Positions 1-5,187 of a DNA stretch of 5,500 nt are shown piece after piece. The stretch comes from JBLKSS01 sp047607725 (GTDB taxonomy: Bacteria; Pseudomonadota; Gammaproteobacteria; Enterobacterales; Enterobacteriaceae), in contig NZ_JBLKSS010000217.1 in assembly GCF_047607725.1 (NCBI RefSeq), positions 1-5,500 of the forward strand, given 5' to 3'. Made by a program: the position numbers and the translations under genes. The notes beneath the pieces were generated by a model, which saw nothing but the letters and a program-made list of their open reading frames with translations, had not been told where the DNA came from and did not search any database. Position 1 is the stretch's first letter; each line of letters starts with the position of its first letter.

Positions 1-122
1 TTATCCCGTGCCAGCTTGGCAATGGATACGCCGGGCTGGAGCGCCTGCTCAACCAGCTTAATTTTAAAGTCCAGCGGGAAATTGGGACGACGTCTTGAGG
101 GTTTTGGTGGGGTTTGTTTCAT
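1..122 (-). CDS. tnpA: IS66-family TnpA (OrfA), N-terminal 40 codons, partial
   Basis: The reading frame starts at ATG 122-120 and is open to the edge of the window, giving 40 complete codons. It begins MKQTPPKPSRRR, a basic leader, followed by FPLDFKIKLVEQAL and then GVSIAKLARD. This is the start of a transposase helix-turn-helix of the COG2963/IS66 OrfA type, in which a short 'F..E.K...V..AL..G.S....ARE.GI' block recognises the element ends. TnpA is the small accessory protein of the tnpA-tnpB-tnpC set of IS66 elements; the catalytic TnpC would lie further left. Only the N-terminal third or so is visible, so whether the gene is intact cannot be judged. An IS3-type OrfA has a similar HTH, but the GTAAGCG tip favours IS66. 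Confidence 0.8.
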   Translation of the reverse strand, partial: MKQTPPKPSRRRPNFPLDFKIKLVEQALQPGVSIAKLARD

Positions 123-186
123 GAATTGCGCCCATTAAAAAAATAATGGACACCATCTTTAATAACTTGATGGGGAATTAACAGAC

Positions 187-206
187 GGCGCTGGGCGTAC
201 GCTTAC
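187..206 (-). repeat. Terminal inverted repeat of the IS66-family element
   Basis: On the minus strand the outermost bases read GTAAGCGTACGCCCAGCGCC from base 206 inward. The GTAAGCG tip is the family hallmark. The inner limit of about 20 bp is an estimate, since the partner repeat lies outside the window. Confidence 0.7.
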
Positions 207-214
207 TCGGATCG
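207..214. repeat. Predicted 8-bp target-site duplication of the IS66-family element
   Basis: These eight bases (TCGGATCG on the plus strand) lie directly outside the IS tip and are still rimI coding sequence. IS66-family transposition duplicates 8 bp, so the same octamer should flank the other end of the element. Only one copy is in view; this is a prediction from the family rule. Confidence 0.4.
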
Positions 215-552
215 AGACTTCATTAAACCCCAGCGCGCGATACAGGGTGATAGCCGGCGCATTGGATTGACGCACTTCCAGCCATAGCGTCAATACTTGC
301 CGCTGCTCCAGCTCGGCTATCAGATGATCGAGCAGCGCCCGACCGTGGCCTTGCCGCTGAAACTCGGGGTGGACCGCAATGTTGAACAGTGACGCTTCAT
401 CCAACACGGTCTGGGTGATGGCGAAAGCCGCGATGCGATCGCCCACGCACAGTTTGAAATTCAAATAGCGTTCGCCTTGATTGCCTGCAAAGGTTTTAGC
501 GCTCCAGGGAAAGGCGTGGCTGGCCTGTTCAATGTGCCAGACTGCGGTGAGA

Positions 553-966
553 TCAGCCGGCAGCAGCGGTAATATGGTATTCATCATCACTTATCCGGCG
601 CCATAGCTCGCGCTTGGCGCCAGCATCCCCTGAAAGCGCCGCCAGCGGCGGCGTATGGAAAGACATTCCCTCAAAATCGCGCAGGGTGTCAAGGCCGAGC
701 CACCAGCAATGGCAACGGACGTTATCCGGTAGCATCATCACCTGTAGAGGCGTCACCCCGCAGAGCTGTACTGGCGTCAGCGCCATGCTGCGCGCCACAT
801 CGGCCACCAGCGGATGATCGAGCGGCGGCGGCGCCTCGGCCACCAGCAATAAACGAATATGCCCCGGCAAGGTGACCGCAACTTCCCCCTGCAGCACCGC
901 CGGGCGCCGGAGCGTCCATTGCATAATGCCCAGTTGTTGTAACAGCCAATCGCGCCTTGTCGTCAT
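553..966 (-). CDS. holD: DNA polymerase III psi subunit
   Basis: HolD (psi) pairs with HolC (chi) and links the clamp loader of the replicative polymerase to single-stranded DNA coated with SSB. The frame from ATG 966-964 to TGA 555-553 gives 137 aa, the same length as the E. coli protein. The conserved N-terminal block is clear: RRDW (4-7), LQQLGI (9-14), W17 and the RRP..LQGE stretch (20-28). This region contacts the clamp loader. The middle has the family's HIRLLLVA strand (36-43) and DHPLV..V (50-57). The C-terminal tail after about residue 122 is poorly conserved, which is normal for this fast-evolving protein. The start lies 112 bases from the divergent rsmC start, and the 3' end contains the rimI start codon. 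The IS insertion begins about 350 bases beyond the holD stop and leaves it intact. No lesion is seen; the gene appears functional. Confidence 0.95.
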   Translation of the reverse strand: MTTRRDWLLQQLGIMQWTLRRPAVLQGEVAVTLPGHIRLLLVAEAPPPLDHPLVADVARSMALTPVQLCGVTPLQVMMLPDNVRCHCWWLGLDTLRDFEGMSFHTPPLAALSGDAGAKRELWRRISDDEYHITAAAG

Positions 967-1078
967 TGTTTATCCCGTCGGCGGTCTCGATTCCGCGCCG
1001 CTATGCTACCAAACCTATCGAACCCAGGGCAATAAAGCACTATACTCCTTGCTCGAATTATTGAGGAGCGTTTGTTGC
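967..1078. promoter_or_regulatory. Divergent promoter region between holD and rsmC, with rsmC -10 and ribosome binding site
   Basis: This 112-bp gap must hold the promoters for both holD (minus) and rsmC (plus). For rsmC, TATACT at 1041-1046 is a good -10 box; the hexamer 17 bases upstream (1018-1023, TCGAAC) is a poor -35 match, so the promoter may be weak or activator-dependent. GAGGAG at 1063-1068 is a strong Shine-Dalgarno sequence 10 bases before the rsmC ATG. For holD, TAGCAT on the minus strand around 1003-1008 is the only -10-like hexamer I noticed, with no clear -35. The TATACT and ribosome binding site calls are reasonable; the holD promoter call is weak. Confidence 0.5.
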
Positions 1079-2131
1079 ATGTCTGCATTAACCCCCGCCA
1101 GTGAAGTCATACTTCGGCATCAGGATACATTCTCAGATAAACAGGTATTGATTGCCGGCGATGTGCAGGATTTGCTGCCGGCCCGGCTTGACGCGCGAAG
1201 TGTACGGGTTCATACCGCCTGGTTTCACCACCGGCAGACGCTGGCCCGCGCGCTGGGCGAGCAAGCGGTGCAATTCGGCCTAGTGGCGGACGCCGCCCTG
1301 GTCGGCGGGTGCGATACGCTGATTTACTTCTGGCCGAAAAACAAACCGGAAGCGCTGTTCCAGATGACCAATCTCCTGTCGCTGTTGCTGTTGGGCTGCG
1401 ATGTGTTTGTGGTGGGGGAAAACCGCAGCGGCGTGCGCAGCGCCGAGGCGATGCTGGACGTGTGGTGTCCGCTGGGTAAGATTGATAGCGCCCGACACTG
1501 CGGGCTGTATCACGGCGAACTCGTCCAGCAACCCCGTTTCGATGCGGAGGCTTACTGGCAATCTTACCAACTTGACGATGTTGTGATAAAAACCCTGCCG
1601 GGCGTCTTCAGCCGCGACGGGCTGGATAACGGCAGCCAACTGCTGCTGTCAACCTTCGAGCAGCCGATTCAAGGCCATGTGGCCGATATCGGCTGCGGCG
1701 CCGGCGTCCTGTCGGCGGTCCTGGCGAAAGGCGGGTCGGGGGTGCAGTTGACGCTCAGTGATGTGCATGCGCCAGCGCTGGCGGCCAGTCGCGCTACCCT
1801 GGCGGCCAACGGCCTGCAGGGGGAGGTGCTGGCGTGCGATGTCTACTCCGCCATCAGCGGCCGTTTCGATATGATTATCTCCAACCCGCCGTTCCACGAT
1901 GGTATGCAAACCAATCTGAAAGCGGCGGAGACGCTAATTCGCGGCGCGCTTGACCATCTACGTATCGGCGGCGAATTACGCATTGTCGCTAACGCTTTCC
2001 TGCCCTATCCGGATCTACTGGATGCGGTATTCGGCAATCATCAGGTGCTGGCGCAAAACGGCCGCTTTAAGGTCTACCAGGCTTTTCATCAAGTGAAGCG
2101 TACCCGCGATAACCGGGGAAAACGCCGCTAA
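1079..2131 (+). CDS. rsmC: 16S rRNA (guanine(1207)-N(2))-methyltransferase
   Basis: RsmC transfers a methyl group from S-adenosylmethionine to N2 of G1207 in 16S rRNA on assembling 30S particles. The frame is open further upstream (to 872), but ATG 1079 is chosen because it is preceded by GAGGAG and gives MSALTPASEV, matching the family N-terminus. The 350-aa product (E. coli 343) has the expected two-domain layout. A degenerate methyltransferase-like N-terminal half carries YFWPKNKPEA (83-92) and VVGENRSGVRSAE (111-123). The active C-terminal half has the linker TLPGVFSRDGLD (172-183), SAM-binding motif I, DIGCGAGVLS (203-212), and the catalytic NPPFHDGMQT (269-278), followed by GGELRIVANAFLPYP (297-311). 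The extra basic tail (RTRDNRGKRR) accounts for most of the length difference. No lesion is seen. It stands alone on this strand, divergent from holD, and is closed by an intrinsic terminator. Confidence 0.97.
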   Translation: MSALTPASEVILRHQDTFSDKQVLIAGDVQDLLPARLDARSVRVHTAWFHHRQTLARALGEQAVQFGLVADAALVGGCDTLIYFWPKNKPEALFQMTNLLSLLLLGCDVFVVGENRSGVRSAEAMLDVWCPLGKIDSARHCGLYHGELVQQPRFDAEAYWQSYQLDDVVIKTLPGVFSRDGLDNGSQLLLSTFEQPIQGHVADIGCGAGVLSAVLAKGGSGVQLTLSDVHAPALAASRATLAANGLQGEVLACDVYSAISGRFDMIISNPPFHDGMQTNLKAAETLIRGALDHLRIGGELRIVANAFLPYPDLLDAVFGNHQVLAQNGRFKVYQAFHQVKRTRDNRGKRR

Positions 2132-2145
2132 CGCTGGGTTGGCGC

Positions 2146-2195
2146 ACCGTACCCCGCCGCGCGCCGCTGGGCCCGGCGGGGTACGGTATTTTTTT
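2146..2195 (+). terminator. Strong rho-independent terminator of rsmC
   Basis: A perfect 14-bp stem pairs ACCGTACCCCGCCG (2146-2159) with CGGCGGGGTACGGT (2174-2187) across a 14-base loop. It is followed by an A and seven T residues (2189-2195). It starts 15 bases after the rsmC stop codon. The GC-rich perfect stem and T tract make this an unusually clear terminator and separate rsmC transcription from the tRNA gene downstream. Confidence 0.95.
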
Positions 2196-2227
2196 GCAGC
2201 AAACGCCCACGAAATTACAAATAATCA

Positions 2228-2264
2228 TTGACCTTAACGTCAAAACCTCTAAAATCCGCCTCCG
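2228..2264 (+). promoter_or_regulatory. Sigma70 promoter of the tRNA-Leu gene with GC-rich discriminator
   Basis: TTGACC (2228-2233, five of six consensus bases) lies 16 bases from TAAAAT (2250-2255, five of six). The next bases, CCGCCTCCG (2256-2264), form a GC-rich discriminator like those of stringently controlled stable-RNA promoters. The inferred start point is near 2262, leaving a 5' leader of roughly 35 bases before the mature tRNA. Location and base composition agree with a growth-rate and ppGpp-regulated promoter; that regulation is inferred from known tRNA promoters. Confidence 0.75.
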
Positions 2265-2296
2265 TGGTAACAGCCTTAAGCGGCTGTCTGTGTCAG

Positions 2297-2383
2297 GCGA
2301 AGGTGGCGAAATTGGTAGACGCGCTAGCTTCAGGTGTTAGTGTCTTAACGGACGTGAGGGTTCAAATCCCTCTCTTCGCACCA
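2297..2383 (+). tRNA. tRNA-Leu (anticodon CAG)
   Basis: The 87-nt gene includes an encoded CCA (2381-2383). The acceptor stem GCGAAGG (2297-2303) pairs with TCTTCGC (2373-2379), with one G-U pair. The anticodon stem CTAGC/GTTAG (2324-2328/2336-2340) holds the loop TTCAGGT with anticodon CAG at 2331-2333, which reads CUG leucine codons. A long variable arm with a GTC/GAC stem marks a class II tRNA, and the T arm GAGGG-TTCAAAT-CCCTC is intact. The body is nearly identical to the E. coli leuQ/P/V product, and those genes also sit beside rsmC. Here only one copy is present, whereas E. coli has three in tandem. No lesion is seen; it should be functional. Confidence 0.97.
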
Positions 2384-2830
2384 TTGTTAATGTCTCACTT
2401 CGCCTTCGCGTTCCCCTTTTTCTTGCGCTAACCTCTATCAGGCTGCTCCGCTCGCCTCCCTTACGCCTGCGCGATAACCCTTTGCCCCCCGCTGCCAAGC
2501 CGCAACCTATCCCTCATCTCATCATCAGTACGTTGGCGATTTTGCCCACCGCAGCGCTTGTTGGTTTGCGATCGGTTTGCGGCGGCGCGACCCGTTTCGA
2601 CGCCCTCGGTTTACTGACGCTTGCGCACGGCGATTTCCTTAAATCTGGCAAGGTTTTTTAAGGGGTCACCGAGCGTAGTTAATGACAATGGCGGCTAAAG
2701 CTGCTAAATTGAGCACAATGCGAAAAATTAAATTCAGGTATAAAAACTCTGGGGGATTTATAGTGATCCGTTATTTTCTCGCAACATTATTTATTATTAG
2801 TTTTCACAGCCTGGGCTTATACGTTTGTCT
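2384..2830. other. Gene-poor stretch between tRNA-Leu and the GGDEF pseudogene
   Basis: No reading frame here on either strand resembles a known protein to my eye. One plus-strand frame runs from 2682 to 2909, but it has no convincing ribosome binding site, has a low-complexity product, and overlaps the better supported GGDEF start in another frame. No clear terminator follows the tRNA; a T-rich run (CCCCTTTTTCTTG, 2414-2426) lacks a matching stem. In E. coli the genes beyond the leucine tRNAs are yjjZ and fhuF; I see no recognisable remnant of them. The stretch may be eroded former coding DNA, but that cannot be shown from the sequence alone. Confidence 0.4.
2637..2663 (+). terminator. Weak terminator-like hairpin
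   Basis: CCTT (2637-2640) pairs with AAGG (2650-2653) just before a T6 run (2654-2659). Alternatively CCTTAAA (2637-2643) pairs with TTTAAGG (2657-2663). The stems are short and AT-rich, so termination would be weak. It could close transcription coming from the tRNA side, but no gene ends nearby. Confidence 0.25.
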
Positions 2831-3922
2831 ATGTCTAAAACTTATAACACCTATGATGAGCTCCGCCAAAGTAAGCTTCGCACATCGCTGCTGTTATTTT
2901 TGTTACTAAATATCGCCTTTTCTCTTTTTTACGTGGTGAGCGCGATAAATAACAGCCGTCAGCGGCGGCGATAATCGTTGCGGCGTTATCGCTGACCGTT
3001 TTGGTAATAACTCTCTTTCGGATGCGCAGTTATGCAGTTTCATTGAATTATCTTGCAATTATTATCGGCATCTCATGGGCCTGGCATATTCTGTTCCGAT
3101 TCAATCAGCTAGCGACGCCCGATAAAACATTTCTCCTTATATAGCCTGATGACGGTCTTTTTCATCAGCACCATTACGCTTGCCGATAATTTACTGGTGT
3201 TTTGCCTGCATAGCCTGCCTTCGGCCGTGACGGTGATGGTGCTTGATGAGTTTAGCCATATCGTCATGTTACTGTTTACTATCGTGTTGCCGCTTATCAG
3301 TTTCTCCTTGCACCATCTGATGCAAAACCGTAGCGAGGCTTTCACTATTGATTTGGTGAGGCGCCTGAGCGAAGAGTGAGAAAAATTCAGCGATCTTAGC
3401 ATGATCGATCCGCTCACCGGCCTATACAACCGCCGCGGGCTGCATAACAGGCTCGAAGGGCTGCTCGGTGCGGGCGGCGGGCTTGGCTGCCACTATTTGC
3501 TGCTGTTGGATATCGACCATTTCAAGGCGTATAACGATAATTATGGTCATAGCATGGGCGATAAGGCCCTGGCCGCGATGGCGATACGCGACGCCGTCCG
3601 TTCCCGCGACGTCGTGGTACGCTACGGCGGCGAGAAATTTCTGGTGCTGCTGATTGACTTTGATGAAACCGAAGCGCTAACCCTGGCCGAGAACGTCAGG
3701 CAGGCGATGCTGAATCTAAAAATACCGCATTTATATAACCAGGAAGCTTCCACCACCGTTACGCTGAGCGTGGGTATTGCCTCGCTGACGGGCGCCAATA
3801 TTGATGCGTCATTAACCGCAGCCGACCAGGCCCTATATCAGGCTAAACATCAGGGCCGCAACGCGGTAAAATTTGCCGGACTGTCCGACGAGAAGAAATC
3901 GCCGTCCTCCGCCGAACGCTAA
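2831..3922 (+). pseudogene. Membrane-anchored GGDEF protein (putative diguanylate cyclase), broken by two frameshifts and a stop
   Basis: Intact relatives make cyclic-di-GMP from two GTP at the inner membrane. The ancestral gene can be read from ATG 2831 to TAA 3922, about 363 codons, in pieces. Piece 1 (2831-2974, 47 codons) begins MSKTYNTYDELRQSKLR, has a membrane helix (residues 19-39), and stops at TAA 2972. Piece 2 continues one frame away from about 2953 to TAG 3142, with two more hydrophobic helices. Piece 3 returns to the first frame (TATAGCCTGATG, 3140-3151) with two further helices, ending at an in-frame TGA (3377-3379). After it the same frame runs on through the GGDEF domain: DPLTGLYNRR starting at 3407, metal-site DID, I-site RSRD, and signature GGEKF (3626-3640) in place of GG(D/E)EF. 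The ATG at 3401 could give a 173-aa soluble domain, but no ribosome binding site precedes it. The N-terminal region (about five helices) is not one I can name. Frame assignments are direct; loss of activity is inferred. Confidence 0.85.
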
Positions 3923-3938
3923 CGTTGTTAAAACGTTA
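3920..3938. other. Hairpin overlapping the stop codon of the GGDEF pseudogene
   Basis: TAACGTT (3920-3926) pairs with AACGTTA (3932-3938) around a 5-base loop. The stem is perfect but AT-rich and has no T tract on either strand, so a terminator role is doubtful. It may be chance or a protein-binding palindrome. Confidence 0.3.
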
Positions 3939-4500
3939 ATCGCAAAATACCCCACGCTCACCACCTTTATTTGTTGTCTCTTTCACCGACTTAATCAAAA
4001 TTGCGACAAAGTTGAGTATTATCCGAATGTCGTCGGTAACATGCCGCCCTGATATTTGCGGTATTATTACCGCCCCGAAACTATTTATTTTGGCAGTATT
4101 TACCCACAGGGCCGACGTTAAAATGTCCCGCCGAGGCGCTATTTAGCACGAGCAGAAAAATAGCGGTCTCTTTTCAAGACGCTCAGCTCAATTATGCTGC
4201 GGAATCAGACGACTACCTAATTCCCTTTGCGCGAGGTGGACAAAGCACTATTTATCCTTTTGCCGCGCGGATATTCTTGCCTACCATCACCGGCTTTCTC
4301 GCCTATCGCACTTCAGGTCCCGCCGTGCCTGCCGTTCGGGGTCCGCAGACCGAACATCGGCGAGACGCGGGTGGCGTTGACGGCGACATAGGCGGCAGCG
4401 GCAGAAAAATCATAACCCATTAATTGACAATTGCATCCTACCTTCAATTTGCTGCGCGGCCGATCCGGCACTAGGCTTAGGTGAGGCCATCATTTAGCTG
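3939..4500. other. Gene-poor stretch upstream of yhbO
   Basis: No gene is recognised on either strand over these roughly 560 bases. They contain a small perfect hairpin, GCGGTA-TTAT-TACCGC (4058-4073), and a second inverted repeat at 4137-4165. A minus-strand frame of 35 codons (4420-4313, beginning MGYDFSAAAAYV) has protein-like composition but no recognised relative and no convincing ribosome binding site; it might be a remnant of a decayed gene. The last 80 bases should carry the yhbO promoter: TTGACA at 4424-4429 is a perfect -35 hexamer, but no good -10 lies 16-18 bases after it, so the promoter itself may be decayed or of another type. Confidence 0.4.
4137..4174 (+). terminator. Possible terminator-like inverted repeat
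   Basis: CGCTATTT (4137-4144) pairs perfectly with AAATAGCG (4158-4165) over a 13-base loop, followed after five bases by TTTT (4171-4174). The T tract is short and offset, and the nearest upstream gene ends more than 200 bases away, so the call is tentative. Confidence 0.25.
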
Positions 4501-4507
4501 AAGGAGG
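4501..4507 (+). promoter_or_regulatory. Strong ribosome binding site of yhbO
   Basis: AAGGAGG is a near-perfect Shine-Dalgarno sequence. It lies 2 bases before the ATG at 4510 and 5 bases before the ATG at 4513. The second spacing is the workable one, and it also gives the family N-terminus MSKK, so the start is placed at 4513. Confidence 0.8.
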
Positions 4508-4512
4508 ACATG

Positions 4513-4996
4513 ATGAGCAAGAAAAGCGCCGTTTTGATTACCGATGAATTCGAGGATTCCGAATACACCTCGCCGGCACAGACCTACAAGCAGGCCGGGC
4601 ACCAAGTGGTCACTATCGAGAAGCCGGCGGGCAACACCGTCACCGGTAAGAAGGGAGAAGCCACCGTCACTATCGATAAAGGCATTGATGACGTTCAGGC
4701 CGCGGATTTCGACGCGCTGTTGCTCCCGGGCGGGCATTCCCCCGACTCGCTGTGCGGTGACGATCTGTTCGTCAATTTTACCCGCGCTTTCGCCGACAGC
4801 GGTAAGCCGATCTTCGCGATTTGCCATGGCCCGCAGTTGCTTATCAGCGCCGATGTGGTGCGCGGCAAAAAATGACCGCGGTGAAACCGATCGTGGTGGA
4901 TGTGAAAAATGCGGGCGCCGACTTTTTCGATAAAGAAGTCGTGGTGGATAACGATACGCTAGTCACCAGCCGGACTCCGGATGATTTACCGGCGTT
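4513..4996 (+). pseudogene. yhbO: yhbO, PfpI/DJ-1-family stress protein, frameshifted and truncated by an IS21-family element
   Basis: YhbO is a cytoplasmic DJ-1/PfpI-superfamily protein tied to resistance to oxidative and other stresses; a deglycase or glyoxalase-type activity has been reported and is debated. The first 120 codons from ATG 4513 match E. coli YhbO closely: ITDEFEDSE (9-17, with the conserved acidic residue), LLLPGGHSPD (69-78), and the nucleophile elbow AICHGPQLLISADV (102-115) with Cys104-His105. At the A6 run 4867-4872 the frame breaks and a TGA (4873-4875) follows. Shifting to the frame of ATG 4872 restores the family sequence: TAVKPIVVDVKNAGA, EVVVDNDTLVTSRTPDDLPAF. One extra A (A7) would join the two halves. 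Homology then stops after ...LPAF at about 4996, roughly a dozen residues before the normal end of 172, where IS21-type repeats begin. A 120-aa product keeping the nucleophile could still be made, but the C-terminal strands and helices are missing, so function is doubtful. Confidence 0.93.
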
Positions 4997-4998
4997 TG

Positions 4999-5150
4999 CT
5001 GGTTCCGGTCACGTCCGATCACTGATTCCGATTTCACCCGATCACTTATTCCGGTCACGCCCGATCACTGATTCTGATTTCATCCGATCACTGATTCCGG
5101 TCGTCCGATCAGCGATTCCGATTCTGTCCGATCGCTCATCTTCTGTTCCG
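4999..5150 (+). repeat. Array of 23-bp tandem repeats at the IS21-family end
   Basis: CCGATC recurs at 5015, 5038, 5061, 5084, 5105 and 5128, giving spacings of 23, 23, 23, 21 and 23. The unit is close to CCGATCACTGATTCCG plus a variable 7-base tail. Tails alternate between GGTCACG-like (units ending at 5014, 5060 and 5104, the last shortened by 2 bases) and ATTTCAC/ATTCTGT-like (units ending at 5037, 5083 and 5127), giving a 46-bp higher-order period. A partial unit (4999-5014) precedes the first full one; the sixth unit is the most diverged. These are probably transposase-binding sites. Confidence 0.88.
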
Positions 5151-5187
5151 CCATACTCTGGAGACTTTTAGCTTCCGGGGGTATGGC

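Larger units (their letters stand above)
1..206 (-). mobile_element. IS66-family insertion sequence, tnpA-proximal end (continues past the left edge)
   Basis: Read on the minus strand, the element begins at base 206 with GTAAGCGTACGC, which carries the GTAAGCG tip typical of IS66-family inverted repeats. About 84 bases later the first transposition gene starts (ATG at 122-120) and runs off the window. Homology to RimI stops exactly at the base before this tip, so the junction is defined from both sides. IS66 elements normally make 8-bp target duplications; the flanking octamer here is TCGGATCG (207-214, plus strand), but the far end is outside the window so the duplication cannot be seen. Family assignment rests on the tip sequence plus the TnpA-like protein; the specific element name is not known. 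Confidence 0.85.
159..584 (-). pseudogene. rimI: rimI, ribosomal protein S18-alanine N-acetyltransferase, 3' end lost to an IS66-family insertion
   Basis: RimI is a GNAT-fold enzyme that uses acetyl-CoA to acetylate the N-terminal alanine of ribosomal protein S18 in the cytoplasm. Starting at the third of three consecutive possible starts (GTG, ATG, ATG; bases 584-582), the protein begins MNTIL as in E. coli. Codons 1-126 are native. They include the HAFPWS block (23-28), the acetyl-CoA loop RQGHGR (77-82), and Glu103 and Tyr115, the positions of the general base and acid in the studied enzyme. At base 207 the gene meets the IS tip, and the frame continues through 15 IS-encoded residues to a TAA at 161-159, giving 141 aa. 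About 22 native residues (the usual length is 148) forming the last beta strands are missing. It overlaps holD by 32 bases, as in E. coli. The product is probably inactive or unstable, but this is an inference because the catalytic residues remain. Confidence 0.9.

Noticed and set aside
872..1078. Upstream extension of the rsmC frame to an ATG at 872
   Set aside because: It overlaps holD, has no family homology, and the start at 1079 has a good ribosome binding site and the conserved MSALTPASEV N-terminus.
2228..2431. 67-codon frame across the tRNA-Leu gene
   Set aside because: It lies over the tRNA and its promoter; its product is simply translated tRNA sequence.
2682..2909. 75-codon plus-strand frame before the GGDEF pseudogene
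   Set aside because: No ribosome binding site, no recognisable domain, and its end overlaps the better supported GGDEF N-terminus (ATG 2831) in a different frame.
3109..3429. 106-codon minus-strand frame opposite the GGDEF pseudogene
   Set aside because: It is antisense to membrane-helix and GGDEF sequence that shows clear homology on the plus strand, and it has no support of its own.
4424..4450. Complete sigma70 promoter for yhbO
   Set aside because: The -35 hexamer is perfect but no hexamer at suitable spacing resembles TATAAT, so only the -35 is noted.
5015..5133. Iteron-type replication origin
   Set aside because: Spaced direct repeats near 22 bp recall plasmid iterons, but no replication protein or AT-rich melting region is present and an istA frame follows directly.
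4999..5150. CRISPR array
   Set aside because: Units are directly adjacent at 23 bp with no unique spacers, and the array lies immediately upstream of istA at an IS end.
4821..5171. 116-codon frame spanning the yhbO 3' part and the repeat array
   Set aside because: Its middle is the displaced second half of yhbO, and its tail (repeated SDHLFR/SRPITDSD-like residues) is only the IS21 repeats in translation.
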